16,217 nucleotides of DNA from UBA4729 sp039931245 (lineage in GTDB: Bacteria > Patescibacteriota > Saccharimonadia > Saccharimonadales > UBA4665): NCBI GenBank assembly GCA_039931245.1, contig JBDTSH010000007.1, forward strand, positions 1 through 16,217, written 5' to 3'. Made by a program: the position numbers and the translations under genes. Each line of letters opens with the position of its first letter. Position 1 is the stretch's first letter. The notes below the pieces were generated by a model. The model was not told the DNA's origin. It saw nothing but the letters and a program-made list of their open reading frames with translations, and ran no database searches. Positions 1 through 7,706 of the stretch are shown piece by piece.

Positions 1-2
1 AT

Positions 3-860
3 AACCTCGAAGCCGACGCCTCTCGCAAACGAGCCTTGGTCGGCAAGGAGGTCAACGATCAAATTGCGACCGGCGTGGACTCCGAGGTGAGAGGCCTGAC
101 TGTCAACAAAAAGACTTCTAGGAAGCGCAATAACGCCGGCCAAATTGAGTACGAGACCCTCGGTGGAGCCTGGGTTAGTGAAGCCTCCGTCAACAAAGGC
201 CATAGCCGATGGGGAAACGATACATATGCCCAGCAAGCAGCCCTGTCATACGAAATGCGTAAGGCCACCAGCGAAGACCAAATCCGTGGCCTCGGCGACA
301 ACTACCACAACGTTACCGACGGTTGGGGTATGTCAGCCAACCAAGCCGGGGGAGCTTGGATTGGCGCGGCATTCGAAAACCAGGGCCAGCACCTCGAGTA
401 CAAGTACACGAACTGGAAAGACGGAACTATGGGCGCCAGCCGTCCAGGAGGTGACGTCAAATCCGATGGCTTCGTGGATGAGATTTATGAAAAGAAGGGC
501 AGTTATCCTTTAGCCCAAATGAGCTCCTTCTCGGTTGAACGACTCAAGGACGCCCATGTGGCGGCCGAGGCTATAGGCGATGTCGACCAGATGAACAAGA
601 TCAAGGCTATTTCCGAAACATTCATGAGCGAGCTAGGCGGCGGCATGTATGCCCCGCCTGCCGGTGGCGCTGGCCCTGTGGTGCAACCTGGCGCTCGAAC
701 CAACCGGATGGCTAATACGCCGGGCGCCGCCCACGTGGCCGAACGAGCCCGTGAACTAGCGGATATGACGGGCGCCTACGTCGCCGCCCCGACCGGACCA
801 CACTTGCCGCCACCCGACCATAGAGGTACCTCCACCCCCAACAACATGGATCAGCACTAG
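3..860 (+). CDS. C-terminal part of an unidentified hydrophilic protein at the head of the T4SS-like cluster (5' end outside window)
   Basis: The frame is open to the left edge, so this is the last ~285 residues of a longer protein; an internal TTG at 36 is not a convincing start. I do not recognise the family. The visible part has no membrane helix or cysteine, is rich in Gly, Ala, Asn and Asp, and ends in a Pro/Gly-rich, probably disordered tail of about 70 residues. It contains two similar stretches built on Gly-Gly-Ala-Trp (codons at 162-173 and 348-359, 62 residues apart), each followed by a hydrophobic residue, Ala and then Asn-x-Gly, which suggests an internal duplication. It lies 98 bases upstream of the PrgI-family gene. 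In related clusters this slot often holds a VirB6/TrbL-like channel protein with a long soluble C-terminal tail, so this could be such a tail. That is inference from position only; the membrane part would lie upstream of the window. Confidence 0.6.
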   Translation, partial: NLEADASRKRALVGKEVNDQIATGVDSEVRGLTVNKKTSRKRNNAGQIEYETLGGAWVSEASVNKGHSRWGNDTYAQQAALSYEMRKATSEDQIRGLGDNYHNVTDGWGMSANQAGGAWIGAAFENQGQHLEYKYTNWKDGTMGASRPGGDVKSDGFVDEIYEKKGSYPLAQMSSFSVERLKDAHVAAEAIGDVDQMNKIKAISETFMSELGGGMYAPPAGGAGPVVQPGARTNRMANTPGAAHVAERARELADMTGAYVAAPTGPHLPPPDHRGTSTPNNMDQH

Positions 861-939
861 AAAGCAGCGGACACGGTGCAAGTCTATCGTCCCGGCCGGT
901 CTCAGCGTATCGTAAAGCGGAACCGTAGTGCGCAATATT

Positions 940-948
940 TGTTATACT
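940..948 (+). promoter_or_regulatory. Extended -10 promoter element before the PrgI gene, possibly giving a leaderless mRNA
   Basis: TGTTATACT matches an extended -10 (TGnTATAAT) with one mismatch. I see no -35, which extended -10 promoters can lack. Transcription would start around 954-957, only a few bases before the ATG at 959. This excludes the ATG at 950 as a start and leaves no room for a Shine-Dalgarno site; none is visible. Confidence 0.35.
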
Positions 949-958
949 AATGGTTACA

Positions 959-2077
959 ATGGCGACATATAAAGTAATCCAAGACATTGAGGCCGAAGAT
1001 CATATTCTTGGGCCGTTGACGCTTCGGCAGTTTATCTTCGGACTAATCACCGTTTTCTTGCTCTACATGAGCTTCTTAGTCTACTCGAAAGGTGCCGCGT
1101 TCTTGCTCATACTGTTTGTTCCGCCGGCTTTGTTCACCGGCTTTTTTGCACTGCCGATTGGCAAAGACCAGCCGACTGAAGTCTGGGCACTAGCCAAGCT
1201 TCGCTTCCTGTTCAAGCCCCGCAAACGGATCTGGGATCAGAGTGGTGTCAAAGAACTGGTGACGATTACCGTGCCGAAGAAAGTCGCGGTTGTCCGGACA
1301 AATGGGCTAACTCAAAGCCAGGTCCGCAGCCGCTTGAGCGCCCTCGCTAGCACCACCGACAGTCGGGGGTGGGCGATTAAAAACGTCAATGTGAATCTTT
1401 ACAATCAGTTAGCGCAGCCAGCCACAGACGATAACCGATCCGATCGCTTGGTCGACGCGACCGCCATGCCGCAAGCCGTTCCCGATTATGAAGTCCTGGC
1501 TTCGGATGACATCCTCGACGAGCAAAGTAACCCCATTGCCCAGCAGTTCGATCAGATGATAAACGCCTCAAGCCAGGCGCACCGCCAACAGCTGATCAAC
1601 ACAATGAACGATGTCCGAACCGAAACGGCGGCGGCCACCCCGGTCGCCCCCGAAAATTACTGGTTCTTAAATCAAGCGCCGACACCGCCGGCCGATGGAC
1701 AAGCCGTCTTTGCCGCCGCTCAAGTCGTGCAACCGGGAGCGACAGACGTAGCCGCGGCGCCCGTCGCGACGGACGACGAAGTCGCCATATTGAATCGCCT
1801 CAAGGCCCATGGCAACAAACCCCCGCAATCCTACTTCAACGCCCACATGAAAACCGTTCAACCGATAGCAGCCCAAGCCGCCACTCCTACCCCCGTTACA
1901 CCCGCGATACCAGTGACTCAAATCGAGCCACCAAAACCGATGACACCCACACCTGATCCTGCTATAATGAACCTAGCACGCAACAACGACTTAAATGTGT
2001 CGACTTTGGCTCGTGAGGCGTATAAAGTAAAAAATCCTGAGCCGCCTCAGGATGAAGTAGTGATTTCACTACGCTAG
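959..2077 (+). CDS. PrgI-family T4SS inner-membrane protein with a long disordered C-terminal tail
   Basis: The protein has 372 residues from ATG 959; an in-frame ATG at 950 is less likely because it sits almost on the -10 element. The N-terminal ~100 residues fit the PrgI family, small two-helix membrane proteins (VirB3-like in position) encoded next to VirB4 in Gram-positive and CPR T4SS loci. They show a MATYKVIQDIEAEDHILGPL start, membrane helices at about 24-42 and 46-66, then a basic segment with FKPRKRIW near 85-92. PrgI proteins are usually little more than 100 residues. Here about 260 further residues rich in Ala, Pro, Gln and Thr follow and look disordered. The tail closes with a better-defined patch (VSTLAREA, then EVVISLR at the very end) that may be a docking motif, which is inference. 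The next gene, the VirB4 N-terminal-like one, begins 41 bases downstream. The family call is fairly sure; the tail's role is unknown. Confidence 0.8.
   Translation: MATYKVIQDIEAEDHILGPLTLRQFIFGLITVFLLYMSFLVYSKGAAFLLILFVPPALFTGFFALPIGKDQPTEVWALAKLRFLFKPRKRIWDQSGVKELVTITVPKKVAVVRTNGLTQSQVRSRLSALASTTDSRGWAIKNVNVNLYNQLAQPATDDNRSDRLVDATAMPQAVPDYEVLASDDILDEQSNPIAQQFDQMINASSQAHRQQLINTMNDVRTETAAATPVAPENYWFLNQAPTPPADGQAVFAAAQVVQPGATDVAAAPVATDDEVAILNRLKAHGNKPPQSYFNAHMKTVQPIAAQAATPTPVTPAIPVTQIEPPKPMTPTPDPAIMNLARNNDLNVSTLAREAYKVKNPEPPQDEVVISLR
1940..1968 (+). promoter_or_regulatory. Near-consensus internal promoter inside the 3' end of the PrgI gene
   Basis: A -35 ATGACA (1940-1945, one mismatch to TTGACA), a 17-base spacer and a perfect extended -10 TGCTATAAT (1960-1968) lie within the coding sequence about 150 bases upstream of the VirB4 N-terminal-like gene. 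Transcription would start near 1975, giving a leader of roughly 140 bases. It is the best sigma70-type match I found in the left half of the window. Confidence 0.55.
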
Positions 2078-2117
2078 TGTTACAACAAAGAGTACAAAGC
2101 AGGGTGGGCAAGCACAT

Positions 2118-3053
2118 ATGAATCCGGCAGATCCAAATCAACCTAATCCTTATCCCCAAGGACCCAACCCGGCTGTCGCCTATCCGTCGCCCCAGCAACC
2201 GGCATCGCCGGCCCAAAATTATTCGCCCCAAGCCGGCTACGCCGTTCCGGGTGCCATAACTGCCCCTGGCTCGAACGTCTTTGCCTCCGACGCCACCACT
2301 GCCGTCAACGTCGCCCGCCCTAAGGCGAACCCCAACAGTACCCAGAACACCCTGCAAATTGCCGAGATTCGGGACGGTATCGTGATTATGAATGATGGCT
2401 CGTTCCGCTGCGTTGTGATGGTCAAAAGCATTAACTTCGACCTCATGAGCGGGCAAGAGCAAGAAGCCGTCGAGTACAGCTACCAGGGCTTCTTAAACTC
2501 CCTGTATTTTCCCATTCAGATTTTTGTACGCTCCCAAAAAGTCGACCTGCAACCCTATATCGAAAAGCTCGACAAAATCCGCACCGAGCACGACAATATG
2601 CTCCTGGCCCTACTGATGGAAGATTATATCGGCTACATAGATGCCTTGAGCCAACAGACTAATATTATGGACAAGAAGTTCTACGTGATTATCCCCTTCT
2701 TCCCCCTCGCCGATGTCAAACAGACACTGTCACAAAGCAAGAACTTTTTTGGCGGTATCGGCGCCTTGTTTAGCAGTAAGGAGCAGCACATTACCATCCA
2801 CGAAGCCGATCTCGAAAACGCCAAAGCTGAACTACGCAACCGCGTGCAATCGGTCTTGTCCGGCCTCCTGCAGTGTAGTATTCAGGGGTTACCTCTCGAC
2901 ACCCAGGAGCTTATCGAATTGTATTATGATACCTATAACCCCGACACCGCGACCCGCCAAGAGCTCAAAAACTTCAATCAGATGACAGCCGATATTGTCA
3001 CGAAAGGGCAGGGCGCCGCCACCCAAGCCCACCTGCAGCGGGAGCTCCAGTAA
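2118..3053 (+). CDS. Stand-alone VirB4/TraC N-terminal-like protein without an ATPase domain
   Basis: The protein has 311 residues. The first ~75 are rich in Pro, Asn, Gln and Ala and look disordered. From about residue 79 the sequence resembles the N-terminal domain of TraC/VirB4 proteins: a strand pattern IAEIRDGIVIMNDGSF, then a segment with FLNSLYFPIQIFV near 126-138, and later MDKKFYVIIPFFPL (about 184-197). No Walker A or B motif is present and the protein ends where a VirB4 ATPase domain would begin. It has no membrane helix, so it is probably cytoplasmic and membrane-associated through partners. A weak purine-rich site (GGGTGGG) precedes the ATG. Its stop overlaps the start of the full VirB4 in a TAATG junction, so the two are probably translationally coupled and may form one complex. 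It could be a scaffold subunit or a diverged VirB4 copy that lost its motor; the sequence cannot separate these. Confidence 0.75.
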   Translation: MNPADPNQPNPYPQGPNPAVAYPSPQQPASPAQNYSPQAGYAVPGAITAPGSNVFASDATTAVNVARPKANPNSTQNTLQIAEIRDGIVIMNDGSFRCVVMVKSINFDLMSGQEQEAVEYSYQGFLNSLYFPIQIFVRSQKVDLQPYIEKLDKIRTEHDNMLLALLMEDYIGYIDALSQQTNIMDKKFYVIIPFFPLADVKQTLSQSKNFFGGIGALFSSKEQHITIHEADLENAKAELRNRVQSVLSGLLQCSIQGLPLDTQELIELYYDTYNPDTATRQELKNFNQMTADIVTKGQGAATQAHLQRELQ

Positions 3054-4972
3054 TGGCCTTTGGTAAAAAGCCCGCCGTCGATCCGGTCGCTATCGCCCAA
3101 GCCCAACGTGCCCACGAAGAACAAGAGGTGCAGGCTGCTTTCCAAAAAGGCATCACGGCGCTGCGCGACTTTATCGCCCCGAGCTCACTCGAATTCAGCA
3201 GTACTCACTTTCAGCTCGGCACTCGCTATGCCCGCACCTACTACGTCTACGGCTATCCCCGTCAGCTCTACACTGGCTGGCTGAGCGGTATGGTTAATAT
3301 GGACGAAGTTATCGACATGAGCATGTACGTCTATCCGGTCGAGTCCCAGCTCGTGCTGGAAAACTTGCGCAAAAAAGTCACCCAGCTCGAAGCCGGTATC
3401 CAGATCGATGGCGATAAAGGGCGCATCCGTGACCCGGGCAAACAAGCCGCCATTATCGACGCCGAAGAGATGCGTGATAAACTCCAGGTCGGTGAAGAGC
3501 GCTTTTTCCGCTTCGGTCTGTACTTTACGATCTATGCCAACTCGGTGGATGAATTAGAATTTGTCAGCCACAAGGTCGAATCAATGCTCGGCCAACAGCT
3601 AGTTTTCTCCAAGCCGGCCACCAGCCAGCAAGAGCAGGGCTTTAACAGCACCGTCCCGCAATTGGTCGATCAGTTACAGATCCGCCGCAACATGAGCACC
3701 GGGGCCCTCAGCACCAGTTTTCCATTCACCAGCGCCGACTTAACCCAAGACAACGGTATTCTCTACGGCGTCAACATGCACAACTCGGGCCTGGTCATCT
3801 TCGACCGCTTTAGCCTCGAAAACGGCAACTCCGTTGTTTTCGCCAAGTCCGGCGCCGGCAAGTCATTTGCCGTCAAGCTCGAAGCTTTGCGCAGTATGAT
3901 GTTTGGAACCGAGATATTCATCATCGACCCCGAGAACGAATACCAGCGGATGTGTGAAGCCGTCGGCGGCGCCTACGTCCGCCTCAGCCTCAGCTCGGCC
4001 ACCCGTATCAACCCCTTTGACCTGCCAAAAGTGGTCGATTCCGATGAAGCCGACAACGCCCTCCGTTCGAATTTGATTACCCTCCACGGCTTGCTCCGCC
4101 TGATGATGGGCGGTGCCCAGGCGCAAATGCTCGGCGGTAACAGTGTATTGGCCCCCGCTTTAGCCCCGAGCGAAGAGGCCGACCTCGACGCCGCCTTAAT
4201 TGAGACCTACGCCAAAGCCGGCATTACCAATGACCCCCTGACACACACCGGACTTCCGCCAACCATCGTCGACCTTTACGACACCCTGCTGCACATGGGC
4301 GGGAGTGGTCCGCAACTGGCCCAGCGCCTCCGCAAGTACACCACTGGCACGTTCGCCGGCATCTTCAGCCAGCAGTCCAACATTAATATCAACAACCCGT
4401 TAGTGGTCTTTAATATCCGTGATCTCGAGGACGAACTCCGGCCGGTGGCGATGTATATCGTCCTCAACTATATTTGGAATAAGACTAAGAGTGACCAGCG
4501 CCGGCGCATCCTGATAGTCGACGAAGCCTGGCAACTTATGAAGTACGAGGACTCGGCCAATTTCTTGTTCTCGCTAGCTAAACGGGCCCGCAAGTACAAC
4601 CTCGGTATTACCACCATTACTCAGGACGTCGAAGACTTCATGGGCTCTCGAATGGGCCGGGCCATCGTCGCCAATGCTAGTATGCAGTTTTTGCTCAAGC
4701 AGTCGTCCAGTGCCGTCGACGTCCTGAGCGACGTCTTTAAACTTACTAGCGAAGAAAAGAAACGGCTCAGCCAGTTCCCGGTCGGGCAGGGCTTATTCTT
4801 TGCCGGCCAGAATCACGTCCATATCCAGGTCGTCGCCAGCCCGACCGAAACCGGGCTAATTACCACTAGCCCTCAACAAGTCCAACAAATAAAGTCGCCG
4901 CAACAGGGTGAATTTAACCAACCGCAAGGCACGATCGACCTCAGTAATCGATTGTATCCTGGTAGCGTATAA
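3053..4972 (+). CDS. virB4: VirB4-family T4SS ATPase
   Basis: The protein has 639 residues. VirB4 is the conserved hexameric ATPase at the cytoplasmic base of type IV secretion systems, energising assembly and substrate transfer. The N-terminal ~220 residues are the VirB4/TraC-type accessory region (LRDFIAPSSLEF, then YVYGYPRQLYTGWLSG near 64-79). The motor domain shows Walker A AKSGAGKSF at about 264-272 (Ala in place of the first Gly), the family motif IDPENEY at about 291-297, and Walker B LIVDEAW at about 487-493 with Asp490 and Glu491. A later ITTITQDVEDF stretch fits the segment after Walker B in VirB4 and TraC. Length and motifs are those of an intact enzyme. The start overlaps the previous stop by one base; the next gene follows after 27 bases. 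The C-terminal ~30 residues are Gln-rich and divergent. The VirB4 assignment is secure; whether it drives DNA transfer, protein export or pilus-like assembly cannot be told. Confidence 0.93.
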   Translation: MAFGKKPAVDPVAIAQAQRAHEEQEVQAAFQKGITALRDFIAPSSLEFSSTHFQLGTRYARTYYVYGYPRQLYTGWLSGMVNMDEVIDMSMYVYPVESQLVLENLRKKVTQLEAGIQIDGDKGRIRDPGKQAAIIDAEEMRDKLQVGEERFFRFGLYFTIYANSVDELEFVSHKVESMLGQQLVFSKPATSQQEQGFNSTVPQLVDQLQIRRNMSTGALSTSFPFTSADLTQDNGILYGVNMHNSGLVIFDRFSLENGNSVVFAKSGAGKSFAVKLEALRSMMFGTEIFIIDPENEYQRMCEAVGGAYVRLSLSSATRINPFDLPKVVDSDEADNALRSNLITLHGLLRLMMGGAQAQMLGGNSVLAPALAPSEEADLDAALIETYAKAGITNDPLTHTGLPPTIVDLYDTLLHMGGSGPQLAQRLRKYTTGTFAGIFSQQSNININNPLVVFNIRDLEDELRPVAMYIVLNYIWNKTKSDQRRRILIVDEAWQLMKYEDSANFLFSLAKRARKYNLGITTITQDVEDFMGSRMGRAIVANASMQFLLKQSSSAVDVLSDVFKLTSEEKKRLSQFPVGQGLFFAGQNHVHIQVVASPTETGLITTSPQQVQQIKSPQQGEFNQPQGTIDLSNRLYPGSV

Positions 4973-4973
4973 T
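4968..4973 (+). promoter_or_regulatory. Perfect -10 hexamer overlapping the virB4 stop
   Basis: TATAAT lies across the virB4 stop codon, 26 bases before the GTG start of the next gene. No -35 with correct spacing is visible and there is no TG extension, so this is a weak candidate for an internal promoter. Confidence 0.25.
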
Positions 4974-4999
4974 TTGAACAAACATAAGGGGCTTTTTCT

Positions 5000-7690
5000 G
5001 TGGCAGTCTACGACGACCGACAAACCGAAAATCTGAATGACCTGACTGGTATCGCCCCGCGCGCCGAGCACAAAATGGATGACGACGCCGAACCCAGTGC
5101 CGTCGGCGATATTGCCGACCGCGAAAATCTATATAACCCGCAAGGTGATTCCGGTGGCAGCGCCGATAAATCGGCCAGTTCTTCTGAACTAAGCGCCGCC
5201 GAGGAGAGTAAGGCTGAATCTGGTGGTTCGCTCTACAACAGCACTAAAGATGCCACGCCAAACTTCCGCCAAAAACTCAAAGGTGGCGCCGCCAAGTTAC
5301 TCAAAAATAAATGGGCGGTAGGCATCGGCATTACCGGTGGTGGCGGCACCATAATTATCATACTTCTACTGGTGGTATTGGCCAGTTCGCTCAAAATTCC
5401 CAATCTAGCCCAAAATATTACCACTTATGAATTTGCTCGCTTAACGCGCCAGTTCAGTCAAAGTGCCGAACGGGCCACTAGTGAATCCATGGCCCTGCAA
5501 GCGGCCAACGATAGTACCTACAGTAGTCTCAAGGAAAAGTACGCCTCGGCGACGGGCCAGGCATCCAAACTAGTCGCAAAAGCCGACAGGTTTCGCCCAG
5601 CCAAGGTGGCGTCTAATCTAGAGAGCAATAACGGCTTCACCACTCGCTATGAACCGACGGGCATACTGGGACGTAACCGACTAGCCGGCGTCACGCTCAA
5701 TAATGTTGACTACAACCTCAAGCAGCCGACGGGCATCGTTCAAAATTTACCGGGCATAAAAAGCTTTGTTCAGCTCAAGAATCAGGTGGCCTTTAGTAGA
5801 ACTTATGCGCCCGTTTTGAAAGAGGCCATGCAGACCGAGAACGTCGGCCCGATCATTCGTGGGGTCGTCGCTAAAGATATTCGTCAGCAGCTCGGCATCA
5901 GTTTGACCGCTTGGACTCTTGCGAAGTTCAAAGGCTTAACCCCTGAAGAAGCCCGAATCGAGGCGACTCGTCAACGAGCGACTGCCGTTGACGAAAAAGT
6001 AAAAATTAAACCCAGCAGAGCAGCCACAGCTAGCGCCGAGGAATCGGCGGCGGCGGCCAGAGATGCTGAATCGGCCGCTTTAAAAGCCGCCGATGGCAAG
6101 GAGCTAACGGCGGCCGTCAAAAATAATGGCGTCTTGACGACCGTCAAAGAAGCGATCGGGAGCTCCGTTAAAGATACACCCCTGAAAGCTACGGTCGAGA
6201 TTATTAATCCAATCTATGCGGTAGCTCTGCCAATTTGTATCGTTTATGACGGCTCGATGGATAAGGCTGGTCCGACTATCGACAACCAAACGACCCAACA
6301 GCAGGCAACTTACTATTACCTCGCATCGGCGGCTGACCAACAAAAAAAAGGCAACATGAGTAACGGAGACGCCCGCCCTCTAGCTTTAGCCGTTGGCGCG
6401 CTGAACGAAGATCTCGGGGACACTTCTAGGTCCAACGCCCAGATTCGCGCCAGCGGCGGCGCCGTCAGTACCGCGAGTGCCGCCAGTGCCGAGGCATCGG
6501 CCACCGGCGACTTTACGCTTCTAAATGCCAGCGGACTCGATCCGGGCGTCGCCGACACTATAAATAAAGTTGCCACGCCGCTTTGCAGTACCCTAACCAA
6601 TATTTACTTGGCGTCGGCGGTGGGGATTGCCAATATAGTCATCACTTTAATCCCGGGCGTCGGCGAAGTAAACGCTGGCGGGGAAGCTGCCGTAACGGCG
6701 GCCGGTCAATCCGTCTCAAAGGTGATCATTAATCGCGTAGCCGAAAAGCTACTCGGGCAGTTTAGTGCGAAACTTGTGACAGGGGCTAGCCGGACCACCT
6801 CCCTTATCTATGACACCGGGGTTTCGGCCGCAAAATTAGCCGGGATAACTGTCGTGGCCAAACTAGTGGTCGCGGCACGCGCCGGCCAGGTCAATAGCGG
6901 CATGGCCCAGGGCAAGGATTTGGCCGATCAAGGCGATTCGGGTGGCATGATCGCCGCCGGTGAAATCGGGCGGCGGGGCCAATTCGGCCGAGCCCTCAAT
7001 TCTACAGAATTGGCCCAATCTGGTCAGTCCGACGCTCAGTTCATTGCCGCCCAAAATCGAAAGAACAGTGCCTATGACCGCTACTTCGCCCCTGGTAACG
7101 CCAATTCAATGCTGTCACACGTAGCGATCAGTCTGAACGCCAACTTCAGCACCGGCATATTGAACAACTTGTTGCGATTGGCAGGTTCAATTCTGCAACC
7201 CATGAAATCATTTGGTTCGGCGTTATCACCCCTAATGGGCAGCCGCGCCTTGGCCGCCCCGACCGACTCAAACTATGGCAACGTCCAGTTCGGTTGGTCG
7301 GAAGACGAGGAAAAATTAATCGATAGCAACCCCAGCTATGGAATGCTCGAGAATCAAAACAACCTAGACAATAGCGGTCAAGAAGCAACGATTGCCGGCA
7401 AGTACGCGCGTTGTTTCGGCTATAAGTACGATGAATCCGGCAATGGTAGCTATGACACGACCGACCCGAACAGCAATATGAAGCCAGATGAAGCCGGCAC
7501 GCTCGGTAGTCTGCTTTCCAGCGGTGACATCACGCGCGATAAGTCGGGCAACGTCGTTGATGATCCCTCCAAGCTATGTTCGCCGAGTAATTTGGGTCCC
7601 AGTAATGACCTGGTATTCCGCTGGCGGCTGGCCATGTCCTACGACAACACCTTAGACCAATTAGCTGGTATCCAAAATGTTGCACAGTAA
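5000..7690 (+). CDS. Large membrane-anchored protein of unknown function in the T4SS-like operon
   Basis: The protein has 896 residues and starts at GTG 5000, preceded by an AAGGGG ribosome site about ten bases upstream. I do not recognise the family. Residues 1-90 are acidic and polar. A basic stretch (KLKGGAAKLLKNK, about 92-104) precedes a strong membrane helix at about 105-130, predicting a cytoplasmic N-terminus and an exported remainder. Weaker hydrophobic stretches lie near 401-416, 534-556, 611-627 and 717-733; if some span the membrane, a VirB6-like multi-pass role is possible. About 318-370 is Ala/Glu-rich and may be helical. There are only four cysteines (413, 529, 805, 860), compatible with two disulfides outside the cell. 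Residues 811-822 read D-E-S-G-N-G-S-Y-D-T-T-D, a good match to an EF-hand-type calcium loop. Its stop lies just upstream of, or within, the start region of the hydrolase gene, so the two are probably co-translated. The function is unknown; envelope channel or surface scaffold are possibilities. Confidence 0.7.
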   Translation: MAVYDDRQTENLNDLTGIAPRAEHKMDDDAEPSAVGDIADRENLYNPQGDSGGSADKSASSSELSAAEESKAESGGSLYNSTKDATPNFRQKLKGGAAKLLKNKWAVGIGITGGGGTIIIILLLVVLASSLKIPNLAQNITTYEFARLTRQFSQSAERATSESMALQAANDSTYSSLKEKYASATGQASKLVAKADRFRPAKVASNLESNNGFTTRYEPTGILGRNRLAGVTLNNVDYNLKQPTGIVQNLPGIKSFVQLKNQVAFSRTYAPVLKEAMQTENVGPIIRGVVAKDIRQQLGISLTAWTLAKFKGLTPEEARIEATRQRATAVDEKVKIKPSRAATASAEESAAAARDAESAALKAADGKELTAAVKNNGVLTTVKEAIGSSVKDTPLKATVEIINPIYAVALPICIVYDGSMDKAGPTIDNQTTQQQATYYYLASAADQQKKGNMSNGDARPLALAVGALNEDLGDTSRSNAQIRASGGAVSTASAASAEASATGDFTLLNASGLDPGVADTINKVATPLCSTLTNIYLASAVGIANIVITLIPGVGEVNAGGEAAVTAAGQSVSKVIINRVAEKLLGQFSAKLVTGASRTTSLIYDTGVSAAKLAGITVVAKLVVAARAGQVNSGMAQGKDLADQGDSGGMIAAGEIGRRGQFGRALNSTELAQSGQSDAQFIAAQNRKNSAYDRYFAPGNANSMLSHVAISLNANFSTGILNNLLRLAGSILQPMKSFGSALSPLMGSRALAAPTDSNYGNVQFGWSEDEEKLIDSNPSYGMLENQNNLDNSGQEATIAGKYARCFGYKYDESGNGSYDTTDPNSNMKPDEAGTLGSLLSSGDITRDKSGNVVDDPSKLCSPSNLGPSNDLVFRWRLAMSYDNTLDQLAGIQNVAQ

Positions 7691-7706
7691 TAGAATGAGG
7701 AAGCTG

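Noticed and set aside
950..958. ATG 950 as the PrgI start
   Set aside because: It lies one base after the -10 element and adds only Met-Val-Thr to a protein whose family-like start is MATYKV at 959.
1962..2462. 166-codon minus-strand frame across the PrgI / VirB4-N junction
   Set aside because: It is antisense to two well-supported genes and has no recognisable motif.
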